NCBI RefSeq assembly: GCF_024756275.1
Contig: NZ_JANUGQ010000006.1
Span: forward strand, 124,001-188,000
From: Streptomyces pyxinae
Lineage (GTDB): Bacteria; Actinomycetota; Actinomycetes; Streptomycetales; Streptomycetaceae
Direction: 5' to 3'
DNA: 64,000 nucleotides
The position numbers and the translations under genes were made by a program. Below the pieces are notes generated by a model. The model was not told the origin of the DNA and did not search any database. It saw nothing but the letters and a program-made list of their open reading frames with translations. This document shows positions 27,990 to 35,828 of the stretch, in pieces. How positions within the stretch are numbered: position 1 is the first letter of the stretch; every line of letters begins with the position of its first letter.

Positions 27990-28348
27990 TCACTCGTTGA
28001 TCCAGTTGGGGCACTTGTTCATGCCCTTGCAGTAGGCAGTGATGACGCCGATCTTCTGGCCGGGGCCGGCATCGTACTTCCCGTCAGACGTCTTGCGCGC
28101 GTACTGCGCGATGACGATGATCTTCACTTGACGCCCGCCGCTGATGGCATAGCCCCAGTACTCCAGGCGGGCACCGCTCACCTTGTCCGGCTTGCCGTTG
28201 AGGGGGCCGTTGACCACCTTGCACTTCTTGATGTTGTGCTTGCCCGGGCCTTGTTCCAGTAGGGCGCTGCTTGCGCAGACGCGGCGGGGCAGATCAGGAG
28301 GGACGCTACACCGAGGGCTGTCACGGACAGCGTTGCGACCTTCTTCAT
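27990..28348 (-). pseudogene. Small secreted protein gene with a frameshift
   Basis: ATG 28348 opens a clear signal peptide (MKKVATLSVTALGVASLLIC, then PAASAQAAPYWNKA). Continuing that frame gives only nonsense, whereas the frame shifted by one base reads GPGKHNIKKCKVVNGPLNGK and on to CKGMNKCPNWINE, a coherent basic, cysteine-bearing secreted domain of about 85 residues. A single missing G in the run at AACAAGGCCC (around 28260) explains it. It is a frameshift mutation, a sequencing error, or, less likely, programmed slippage. No family recognised. The next gene follows five bases after the stop. Confidence 0.7.
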
Positions 28349-28511
28349 GCCGGGACCATGACGCACACCCAAGGCGTCTGTCCCGCCCTTTCGCAGTCGA
28401 CATCCCTTTTCGGCCACAGGGCCCACAGCAGCCGGTCCAACCGTGTCGGAGGGGCGTGAGGGGCCGTTGGGGGGGTGAAGGGTCGCGGGCGGGTGCCGGA
28501 GGGGTGGACGC

Positions 28512-29097
28512 ATGGAGGGTGACGAGGACGATCAGCGGATGCTGGACTCCCTGTTCGAGATGGTGGAGGCAGTGCCCGAGTTCAGTCGTTACCGGGTGGA
28601 CGTGGTGGAGGGGGCCGTACTGATGTCGCCGCAGGCAGAGGGGCACCGGGAGATCCTGCTGAGTGTCGTCGAGCAGTTGCGCGGCGTCCATCCGAGGCAG
28701 CGCCTGCTGTCGAATGTGCGGATCGGCTTTCCGGGGCGACTGAACGGCTCCTGCCCGGACGCCGCCCAGTTGCGGGCGGAGGAGAAGGCGGAGGGGCCGG
28801 AGGAGAAGAAGGACACGAGGGGTCGGGGCCGGTACGAAAGGGTGGAGTTCGTGGTGGAAGTGGCCTCGGAGGGTACCGCTGCCCGTGACTACGGGCTCAA
28901 GAAGGACGTGTGCGCCCGGGCAGGCGTGCCTGGGTATCTGATCGTCGACCCGGGGCCGGGGCCGCTCCCATCTGGCCACGCGACCGAGTGAGGGAGCGTA
29001 CGGGGTGCGGACGACCGTCGACTTCGGCGAGCCGGTCGACCTCACCGGTACGCCCGCCGGGATCACGCTCGACACCGGCGACTTCCCCCGGGACTGA
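28512..29097 (+). pseudogene. Uma2-family nuclease-like gene with a C-terminal frameshift
   Basis: The reading starts at ATG 28512 and follows the Uma2 (DUF820) restriction-nuclease-like fold, a family very common in streptomycetes: FSRYRVDVVEGAVLMSPQAE, VEFVVEVASEGTAARDYGLK, and AGVPGYLIVDP. In the GC-rich run at about 28951-28970 the frame is lost and stops at GHATE. The expected tail (TTVDFGEPVDLTGTPAG, then ITLDTGDFPRD) is found one frame over and ends at 29097. One inserted or lost base restores a full-length gene. Uma2 proteins are presumed nucleases, mostly of unknown role. Confidence 0.78.
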
Positions 29098-29155
29098 GGG
29101 GCGGCGCGGCGGGGGCTCTTGCTTGGAGCGGGCTCGAAGGGCTTGGCTGGCGGGC

Positions 29156-30145
29156 ATGGAGTACACGCAGCTCGGACGTACCGGACTCAAGGTCAGCCGA
29201 CTCGTCCTCGGCACCATGAACTTCGGCCCGCAGACCGATGAGGCGGACAGCCACGCGATCATGGACGCGGCGCTGGACGCGGGCCTCAACTTCTTCGACA
29301 CGGCGAACGCCTACGGCTGGGGCGCCCGGAAGGGCTGGACCGAGGAGATCATCGGCTCCTGGTTCGCCAAGGGCGGGGACCGGCGGGACAAGGTGGTGCT
29401 GGCCACCAAGGGGTACGCCTCGATGGCGCCGGACGGGGAGTGGTGGCCCAACCACGACAAGCTCTCGGCCGTGAACATCAGGCGCTCGGTGGAGGCCAGC
29501 CTCAGGCGGCTGGGCACCGACCACATCGACCTGTACCAGTTCCACCACGTGGACCGGAAGACGCCGTTCGAGGAGATCTGGCAGGCGGTCGACGTCCTGG
29601 TGCAGCAGGGCAAGATCCTGTACGCCGGCTCGTCCAACTTCCCCGGCTACAAGATCGCTCAGGCCAATGAGCTGGCCGCCCGGCGCGGGAGCCTCGGACT
29701 GGTCAGCGAGCAGTGCCTCTACAACCTGGCCGAGCGGCGCGCCGAGATGGAGGTGCTGCCGGCCGCCCGGGAGTACGGCCTGGGCGTCATCCCCTGGTCG
29801 CCGCTGCACGGCGGACTGCTGGGCGGGGTGATCAAGAAGGAGCACGAGGGCAAGCGCCGGGCCTCGGGCCGCTCGGCGGACGCGCTGGCCAACACGGCCG
29901 TGCGGGAGAAGGTCCAGGCGTACGAGGACCTGCTCGACAAGCACGGCCTCCAGCCCGGCGAGGTGGCGCTCGCCTGGCTGCTCACCCGGCCGGGCGTGAC
30001 CGGGCCGATCGTGGGGCCGCGGACGGCCGAGCAGCTCGGCTCGGCGCTCCGGGCGGCGGAGCTGGAGCTGAGCGACGAGGTGCTGTCCGGGCTGGACGCG
30101 ATCTTCCCGGGTCCCGGTCCCTCGCCGGAGGCCTTCGCCTGGTAG
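29156..30145 (+). CDS. Aldo/keto reductase
   Basis: A 329-residue aldo/keto reductase of the YajO/Kv-beta type. The catalytic tetrad is visible: Asp in NFFDTANAYGWG with the Tyr just after, Lys in VVLATKGYA, and His in LYQFHHVDR. NADPH contacts are seen in SSNFPGYKIAQAN and GPIVGPRTAEQL. Full length. It probably reduces aldehydes or ketones with NADPH; substrate unknown. A strong hairpin follows about 130 bases downstream. Confidence 0.92.
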   Translation: MEYTQLGRTGLKVSRLVLGTMNFGPQTDEADSHAIMDAALDAGLNFFDTANAYGWGARKGWTEEIIGSWFAKGGDRRDKVVLATKGYASMAPDGEWWPNHDKLSAVNIRRSVEASLRRLGTDHIDLYQFHHVDRKTPFEEIWQAVDVLVQQGKILYAGSSNFPGYKIAQANELAARRGSLGLVSEQCLYNLAERRAEMEVLPAAREYGLGVIPWSPLHGGLLGGVIKKEHEGKRRASGRSADALANTAVREKVQAYEDLLDKHGLQPGEVALAWLLTRPGVTGPIVGPRTAEQLGSALRAAELELSDEVLSGLDAIFPGPGPSPEAFAW

Positions 30146-30271
30146 GGGCCCCGGGCCCTGACAGGGGGCGGTGGGGGCTGGGGGCTTGGCCTGGCGGGGG
30201 CCTCGGCCTCGTGGGGGCCTCGGCCCGGTGGGGGCCTCGGCCCGGTGGGCAGACCCGGGGGAGACAGGCGG

Positions 30272-30313
30272 GACGGGCGCCCGGAGGGGGGAGGGAGTGG
30301 CCGGGCGCCCGTC
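30272..30313 (+). terminator. Terminator after aldo/keto reductase
   Basis: Perfect 13-base arms GACGGGCGCCCGG (30272-30284) and CCGGGCGCCCGTC (30301-30313) around a 16-base purine-rich loop. Just upstream (about 30190-30250), GTGGGGGCCTCGGCC is repeated three times. Confidence 0.7.
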
Positions 30314-30374
30314 TTGGAGAGGTACGGACCGGGCGGCCCGGGCGTTCACGCACACGGCCCCGGGGTTCACCGGC

Positions 30375-30830
30375 GCCGGGCCACCCGGGGGCTCACGGCC
30401 TGAGCGGTCCGGGAGCCACGGCCGGGGCCGGCCACCTGGGCGGTCATCCGGAGGCCGGTCGGGCCACCCGGGGCTCATGGCCAGAGCGGCCCCGGGGTTC
30501 ACCGGCGCCGGGCCACCCGGGGGCTCACGGCCTGAGCGGCCCCGGGGGCTGGCGGTCGGCGCCGGGCCACCCGGGCGGTCATCCGGAGGCCGGTCGGGCC
30601 ACCCGGGGCTCATGGCCGGGCCACCCGGGGGCTCACGGCCTGAGCGGTCCGGGAGCCACGGCCGGGGCCGGCCACCTGGGCGGTCATCCGGAGGCCGGTC
30701 GGGCCACCCGGGGCTCATGGCCGGAGCGGCCCCGGGGTTCACCGGCGCCGGGCCACCCGGGGGCTCGCGGCCTGAGCGGCCCCGGGGGCTCACGGTCGGC
30801 GCCGGGCCACCCGGGCGGTCGGGGGAGGCA
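30375..30830. repeat. 240-bp tandem duplication
   Basis: The segment starting at 30375 repeats at 30615 with a period of exactly 240 bases. About 205 bases of the second copy match with only a handful of changes, most of them after position 30720, before the match ends near 30820. Each copy is itself built from shorter CGGGCCACCCGGGGGCTCAC-like units. The plus strand is open through it in frames of Gly/Arg/Pro-rich nonsense, but no start or ribosome site supports a gene. The low divergence points to recent duplication. Confidence 0.85.
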
Positions 30831-30860
30831 GACGGGCGGGCCGGCGGCCCCGGCCGGCGG

Positions 30861-30947
30861 TCAGTTGAACGCGGCGGCCACGGCGATGATCACGAACATC
30901 AGGACGAGCACGACCGCCATGACGCGGTTACGGGTTTTCGGGTCCAC
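30861..30947 (-). CDS. 28-residue membrane peptide
   Basis: GTG 30947 begins a tiny gene encoding MDPKTRNRVMAVVLVLMFVI followed by IAVAAAFN and a stop. It has a basic head and a single hydrophobic segment, so it should be an inner-membrane peptide. The exact pattern of conserved basic start and hydrophobic tail is familiar from streptomycete genomes, where this small gene sits next to ThpR-type genes; I rely on memory for that. Function unknown. It lies nine bases downstream of thpR on the same strand. Confidence 0.65.
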   Translation of the reverse strand: MDPKTRNRVMAVVLVLMFVIIAVAAAFN

Positions 30948-30956
30948 CGTCCGAGG

Positions 30957-31532
30957 TTAACCGGCGCCGCCGAGCGGCCAGGAACCGACCGCCTCGTAGC
31001 GCGGCCGGGCACCCGGCACGCCCGGGGCCGGCGGGTTGCTCCGGACCAGGACCAGCTCGGCCACCCGCCAGGGCGTACCCGCGAAGGCGGTCAGCTCCTC
31101 GGCGTACGGGCGGAGGTCGACGTCCACCCGGCTGCGGGCGAGCGTCAGGTGGGCCTGGTAGCGGCGGGGCTCCGCCATCGGGACGCCCGCCCGCCGGGCC
31201 GCGGCCTCCGCCCGGCCGGCCAGCACCCGGAGCGCGTCCACCCCGCCGGAGGCACCCGCCCAGAGCACCCGCCGGCCGAACCGCCCGCCCCCGTGCACGG
31301 CCAGCGGAAAGGGCGCGGTGCGGTGGGCGGCCCGGCCCAGCCGCTCGCCCAGCTCCGGGAGCAGCCGTTCCTCCACCTCGCCCATGAAGGCCAGCGTGTA
31401 GTGCCGGCCGGGCGGCCCGGTCCAGCGCAGCGCCTCCGCTCCGGGCAGCTCCCGGGCGCGGAGGCGCTCCACCTCGGCGGACAGCTCGGCCAGGGCCTCC
31501 GGCGGCGGCAGCACGGCCGCGAAGAGCCGCAC
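30957..31532 (-). CDS. thpR: RNA 2',3'-cyclic phosphodiesterase (2H family)
   Basis: A 191-residue 2H phosphoesterase of the former 2'-5' RNA ligase family. Both HxTx motifs are present, HYTLAF and HLTLAR, about 85 residues apart. The family hydrolyses 2',3'-cyclic phosphates at RNA ends. It follows the MFS gene after four bases and precedes the 28-residue peptide, so the three are likely one transcript. Confidence 0.9.
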   Translation of the reverse strand: MRLFAAVLPPPEALAELSAEVERLRARELPGAEALRWTGPPGRHYTLAFMGEVEERLLPELGERLGRAAHRTAPFPLAVHGGGRFGRRVLWAGASGGVDALRVLAGRAEAAARRAGVPMAEPRRYQAHLTLARSRVDVDLRPYAEELTAFAGTPWRVAELVLVRSNPPAPGVPGARPRYEAVGSWPLGGAG

Positions 31533-31536
31533 GGCG

Positions 31537-32883
31537 TCAGGCCGCCGTCGCCAGGCGCTCGCGCGGGACGAACCGCACCTGCGGGTGACCGTGCCGCATC
31601 TCGAAGCGCAGCTTCAGGCCGCCCACCCGGGCCAGCACCAGGCCGATCACGGCGGCGGCGGCCAGCGAGACCGCCCCTCCGGTGGCGAAGCCGATCCGGG
31701 CGCCGAAGGTGTCGGTCACCCAGCCCAGCAGGGGCGCGCCCAGCGGCGTACCGCCGACGAACACCATCATGTACAGGCTCATCACCCGGCCCCGCATCAC
31801 CGGGTCCGTCGCCATCTGGACCGACGAGTTGGCGGTGACGTTGACCGTCAGGCCCAGCATGCCGACCGGCACCAGCAGGACCGCGAAGAGCCAGAAGTAC
31901 GGCGAGAAGGCGGCCGCGATCTCCAGCCCGCCGAACAGCATGGCGGTGACCACCAGCATCCGCAGCCGGGAGCTGCCGCGCCGGGCGGCCAGCAGGGCGC
32001 CGATCAGCGAACCGACCGCCATCAGGGTGTTCAGGAAGCCGTAGGTGCCCGCGCCGACGTGGAAGACACCGTCCGAGAAGGCGGTCAGCCAGATCGGGAA
32101 GTTGAAGCCGAAGGTGCCGATGAAGCCGACCAGCACGATCGGCCAGATCAGCTCGGGGCGCCCGGCGACGTACCGCAGGCCCTCCCGGAGCTGGCCCTTG
32201 CCGCGCGGGGCGCGCTCCACCTTGTGCAGTTCCTCGGGGCGCATCAGCAGCAGGGCGGCGAGCGGCGCGAGGAAGGACAGGCCGTTGACCAGGAAGGACC
32301 AGCCGCTGCCGATGGAGGCGATCAGCACACCGGCGACCGCCGGGCCGACCAGCCGGGCGGACTGGAAGTTGGCGCTGTTGAGGCTGACCGCGTTGCGGAG
32401 CTGGGCCGGGCCGACCATCTCGGAGACGAAGGACTGCCGGGACGGGGTGTCCACCACCGTGACCATGCCGAGCAGGAAGGCGATCAGATAGACGTGCCAG
32501 ACCTGGACGTGCCCGGAGAGGGTGAGGCCCGCGAGCACCAGGCCGAGCAGGCCCAGGGCGCCCTGGCTGGCGAGCAGCAGGCGCCGCTTGGGGTACCGGT
32601 CCGCGACGACTCCGCCGTACAGCCCGAAGAGCAGCATCGGCAGGAACTGGAGCGCGGTGGTGATGCCGACCGCGGCGGCGGAGCCGGTGAGGCTGAGGAC
32701 CAGCCAGTCCTGGGTGATGCGGGCCATCCAGGTGCCGGTGTTGGACACGATGGCGCCGCTGAAGAAGAGACGGTAGTTGCGCACCTTGAGCGAGGAGAAC
32801 GTCCCCGAGGCGGCAGGCGTCGTCGTGATGTCGTCGTCGTGGTTGCGTGCGGGGGCGGAGTCTGCTCCGGGTCCCGAACTCAA
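31537..32883 (-). CDS. MFS exporter
   Basis: A 448-residue major facilitator of the EntS/MFS_3 group with 12 predicted segments. After a 27-residue polar start (containing HDDD), FSSLKVRNYRLFFSGAIVSN is the family opening; motif A reads YGGVVADRYPKRRLLL. Such proteins export drugs or siderophores. A MarR regulator lies about 140 bases upstream on the same strand and may control it. Substrate unknown. Confidence 0.9.
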   Translation of the reverse strand: MSSGPGADSAPARNHDDDITTTPAASGTFSSLKVRNYRLFFSGAIVSNTGTWMARITQDWLVLSLTGSAAAVGITTALQFLPMLLFGLYGGVVADRYPKRRLLLASQGALGLLGLVLAGLTLSGHVQVWHVYLIAFLLGMVTVVDTPSRQSFVSEMVGPAQLRNAVSLNSANFQSARLVGPAVAGVLIASIGSGWSFLVNGLSFLAPLAALLLMRPEELHKVERAPRGKGQLREGLRYVAGRPELIWPIVLVGFIGTFGFNFPIWLTAFSDGVFHVGAGTYGFLNTLMAVGSLIGALLAARRGSSRLRMLVVTAMLFGGLEIAAAFSPYFWLFAVLLVPVGMLGLTVNVTANSSVQMATDPVMRGRVMSLYMMVFVGGTPLGAPLLGWVTDTFGARIGFATGGAVSLAAAAVIGLVLARVGGLKLRFEMRHGHPQVRFVPRERLATAA

Positions 32884-33021
32884 AGGGGTTCGCCTCCTCG
32901 GTCGCTGGTGGGCGGGGTGCGGTGTGGGGTGACTCGTGGGACGTCCTTCGGGCCGTGGGATCAGGGGAGTGGGCGGGTGGGAGAACAGGAGGGGAGGTAC
33001 GGGTGCCCGGGAGCGCCGGCG

Positions 33022-33465
33022 CTAGAGGTGCGCGAGCTTCTCCAGGACCGGGGCGGCGGCGCGGAGCTTCTGCCACTCGTCCTCGTCCAGGCCCTCGGCC
33101 AGCTGGGCCAGCCAGGCGTTCCGCTTGCGGCGGGACTCCTCCAGCATGGCCTCGGCCAGCTCGGTCCTGCTGACCACCTTCTGGCGCCGGTCCTCGGGGT
33201 GCGGCTCCAGGCCGACCAGGCCCTTCGCCTCCAGCAGCGCCACGATCCGGGTCATGGACGGCGGCTGGACGTGCTCCTTGCGGGCCAGCTCGCCGGGGGT
33301 GGCGGAGCCGCAGCGGGCGAGGGTGCCGAGCACGGACATCTCCGTGGGGCTCAGCGACTCGTCCACCCGCTGGTGCTTGAGGCGTCGGCCCAGCCGCATG
33401 ACGGCCGAGCGAAGGGAGTTCACGGCAGCCGTGTCGGCCGGGTCGCCGTGGAAGAGGACTGGCAT
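33022..33465 (-). CDS. MarR-family transcriptional regulator
   Basis: A 147-residue MarR regulator. The winged helix is SPTEMSVLGTLARCGSATPG, ELARKEHVQPPSMTRIVALL, and the wing carries the HPEDRRQKVV motif. It lies just upstream of the MFS exporter on the same strand. On its own promoter side, around 33470-33500, TTAGC and GCTAA half-sites in an AT-rich patch may be its operator. Confidence 0.9.
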   Translation of the reverse strand: MPVLFHGDPADTAAVNSLRSAVMRLGRRLKHQRVDESLSPTEMSVLGTLARCGSATPGELARKEHVQPPSMTRIVALLEAKGLVGLEPHPEDRRQKVVSRTELAEAMLEESRRKRNAWLAQLAEGLDEDEWQKLRAAAPVLEKLAHL

Positions 33466-33603
33466 GTCCTTAGCTTAACTCATTACCCTGGCTAAATACC
33501 ACCGGAACGACCGCCGCCGGACGTGGCCTTGACCACCCGCACCCGGGGTGCCCGCGGAGCGGAAACGGCGCGGCCGGCCGGGCCGGTACGGGCGCCGGAG
33601 ACG

Positions 33604-33643
33604 GCGCGAGCGCCCCGGACCGGGTGGTCCGGGGCGCTCGCGC
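33604..33643. terminator. Strong terminator after the purine permease
   Basis: Eighteen-base perfect arms close on a four-base loop (GGGT); the inner arm is GCGAGCGCCCCGGACC (33606-33621) paired with GGTCCGGGGCGCTCGC (33626-33641). It follows the end of the reverse-strand permease and insulates the MarR promoter. Confidence 0.85.
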
Positions 33644-33701
33644 GGGACGGGCTCGTGCGACACGTACGCGGGACGCTCACCCGCGTACATACGCGAGACG
33701 C

Positions 33702-35156
33702 TCAGGTGAGGCCCAGCGCCGGCATCGCGTAGTAGAAGACGAAGACCCCCGAGACGGCGTACATCGCCACCGGGACCTCCCGGCCGCGCCCGGCGGCCAG
33801 CCGCAGCACGCTGAAGGCGATGAAGCCGATGCCGATGCCATGGGTGATCGAGTACGTGAACGGCATCATCAGCATCGCCAGGAACGCCGGCACCGCGATG
33901 GTGAAGTCGCTCCAGTCGATGTCCCGGACCGAGCCCGCCAGGATCAGGAAGCCCACCGCCAGCAGGGCGGGGGTGGCGGCCTGGGACGGCACCATGGTGG
34001 CCAGCGGGGTCAGGAAGAGCGCCACCGAGAAGAGCCCGCCGGTGACGACGGAGGCGAGGCCGGTACGGGCCCCCTCCCCGACGCCCGCCGTGGACTCGAC
34101 GAAGCAGGTGGCGGCGGAGGAGCTGCTCGCGCCGCCGGAGGCGACCGCCAGGCCGTCCACCAGCAGCACCCGGTTGATGCCCGGGAAGTTGCCGTCCTTG
34201 TCCATCAGCTCGGCCTCGTCACCGACGCCCAGAATGGTGCCCATCGCGTCGAAGAAGCAGGACAGCAGCACGGTGAAGACGAAGAGACAGCCGGTGAGCA
34301 GCCCGACCTTCTCGAAGCCGCCGAAGAGGCTGACCTTGCCGATCAGGCCGAAGTCGGGGGAGGCCACCGGGTTGCCCGGCCACTTCGGGGTGGTCAGGCC
34401 CCAGGACGGGACGGTGGCGACGGCGTTGATCACCATCGCGACCACCGTCATCACCACGATGGAGATCAGGATCGCGCCCGGCACCTTGCGGATGATCAGC
34501 GCCAGGGTGAGCAGACAGCCCAGCGCGAAGATCAGCACCGGCCAGCCGGTGAGATGGCCGTTTCCGCCGAGCTGGAGCGGGACGGTGGTGTGCGCGGCGT
34601 CCGGGATGCGCGAGACGAAGCCGGAGTCGACCAGGCCGATGAGCAGGATGAACAGGCCGATGCCGATGGCGATGCCCTTGCGCAGCCCCAGCGGCACGGC
34701 GTTCATGACCCGCTCGCGGAGACCGGTGGCGACCAGCAGCATCACCACCACGCCCGCCAGCACGACCATGCCCATCGCGTCCGGCCAGGACATCCGGGGC
34801 GCCAGCTGGAGGGCGACCACGGTGTTGACGCCGAGCCCGGCGGCGAGGGCGATCGGCACATTGCCGATGACGCCCATGAGCAGGGTGGAGAAGGCCGCCG
34901 TGAGCACGGTCGCGGTGACCAGCTGGCCGCTGTCGAGCTGGTGGCCGTACATGTCCTTGGCGCTGCCGAGGATGATCGGGTTCAGCACGATGATGTACGC
35001 CATCGCGAAGAAGGTCGCGAACCCGCCGCGCACCTCCCGGGCGACCGTGGAGCCGCGCTCGGAGATCTTGAAGAAGCGGTCCAGGCCGCTGGTCGGCTGC
35101 CGGGGGGACGGCGGCTGGGCGCCGGCGTCCACCGGAGCGGTGGCCGAGGAGGGCAT
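33702..35156 (-). CDS. AzgA-type purine (NCS2-family) permease
   Basis: A 484-residue permease of the AzgA branch of the nucleobase:cation symporters (adenine, guanine or hypoxanthine uptake). The family opening is LDRFFKISERGSTVAREVRG then FATFFAMAYIIVLNPIIL. The re-entrant substrate region is NVPIALAAGLGVNTVVA and the conserved FFDAMGTILGVGDEA and SSSSAATCFVESTAGVGEG motifs follow. Twelve to fourteen segments. The gene stands alone between a strong terminator and a long upstream region with a hairpin. Confidence 0.92.
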   Translation of the reverse strand: MPSSATAPVDAGAQPPSPRQPTSGLDRFFKISERGSTVAREVRGGFATFFAMAYIIVLNPIILGSAKDMYGHQLDSGQLVTATVLTAAFSTLLMGVIGNVPIALAAGLGVNTVVALQLAPRMSWPDAMGMVVLAGVVVMLLVATGLRERVMNAVPLGLRKGIAIGIGLFILLIGLVDSGFVSRIPDAAHTTVPLQLGGNGHLTGWPVLIFALGCLLTLALIIRKVPGAILISIVVMTVVAMVINAVATVPSWGLTTPKWPGNPVASPDFGLIGKVSLFGGFEKVGLLTGCLFVFTVLLSCFFDAMGTILGVGDEAELMDKDGNFPGINRVLLVDGLAVASGGASSSSAATCFVESTAGVGEGARTGLASVVTGGLFSVALFLTPLATMVPSQAATPALLAVGFLILAGSVRDIDWSDFTIAVPAFLAMLMMPFTYSITHGIGIGFIAFSVLRLAAGRGREVPVAMYAVSGVFVFYYAMPALGLT

Positions 35157-35436
35157 GCGAAACCTCTGGGTGCGGGGAGGGACGGTGGGGCTCGCTCTTC
35201 CGCGCCCCGGAGCGACCCGGGGACGCGGCGCCCCGGAGCGACCCGGGATCTTTACCCGTTCTTTGGAGGTTCATCCGAACAGAACCGGTCAGTAGCAAGC
35301 TGTTTCAGTATGAAGAGATAAGGCGAAGATCGCCATCTTCGCGCGTAGACAGAAAGGAAATCGAGACCCGGCGGTGTCCGGTGGGGGCCGGGCCGTGCCC
35401 GGTGGGGCCGGAACAGGGGGCACCTAGACTGGGCGT
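35157..35436. promoter_or_regulatory. Divergent region of the purine permease with hairpin
   Basis: In this gap GCGCCCCGGAGCGACCCGGG occurs twice, 26 bases apart (35202, 35228). An AT-richer stretch (35250-35345) holds the perfect hairpin GCGAAGAT-CGCC-ATCTTCGC (35323-35342), a likely operator or 5' structure of the reverse-strand permease. On the plus strand TAGACT at 35425-35430 lies six bases before the ATG of the DUF2530 gene, which fits a leaderless promoter. I see no purine riboswitch. Confidence 0.5.
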
Positions 35437-35712
35437 ATGGCCAAGTGGACCCCCAAGTACGAGGCGCCGGAACCCCTGGAGGGGCCCGTCGTCGCCACCA
35501 TCACCGGCGGCACGATCATCTGGTTCGTCCTCTTCCTGGCGCAGGTCCCCTTCTACGGCTGGTACGCCGACCGCGACCTGACCTGGTGGATCTGGACCTG
35601 CCTCGCCGGGGCCGGGCTCGGGCTGATCGGCATCTGGTACGTACGCCGCCGCGACGCCGCCATCAAGCGGGACGCCGCCCGGGCGGAGCGGCCCGGCCCG
35701 GCCGCCTCGTAG
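35437..35712 (+). CDS. DUF2530 small membrane protein
   Basis: A 91-residue protein with two membrane segments (TITGGTIIWFVLFLAQVPFY and WWIWTCLAGAGLGLIGIWYV) and a basic tail (RRRDAAIKRDAARAER). It fits DUF2530, an actinomycete family of unknown function often placed next to purine permease genes. Its start sits six bases after a -10-like TAGACT, so it is probably leaderless. Confidence 0.87.
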   Translation: MAKWTPKYEAPEPLEGPVVATITGGTIIWFVLFLAQVPFYGWYADRDLTWWIWTCLAGAGLGLIGIWYVRRRDAAIKRDAARAERPGPAAS

Positions 35713-35828
35713 CCGGCCGGGCGGAAGGGACCCGGGGTCCGACCTGAGAAGGGTCCTGGTCATCCGCCGGTCGGATCTTGGCCCTGCTCCGGCCGCGCGG
35801 CGCGGGCACCGCCCGTACCGTCGGAACC

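Noticed and set aside
29713..30960. Plus-strand frame across the 240-bp repeat
   Set aside because: It starts inside the aldo/keto reductase in another frame and reads only Gly/Arg/Pro repeats; the strong terminator at 30272 lies within it.
35157..35436. Possible purine riboswitch before the AzgA-type permease
   Set aside because: No sequence resembling the purine aptamer core was found; only a short palindrome and direct repeats are visible.
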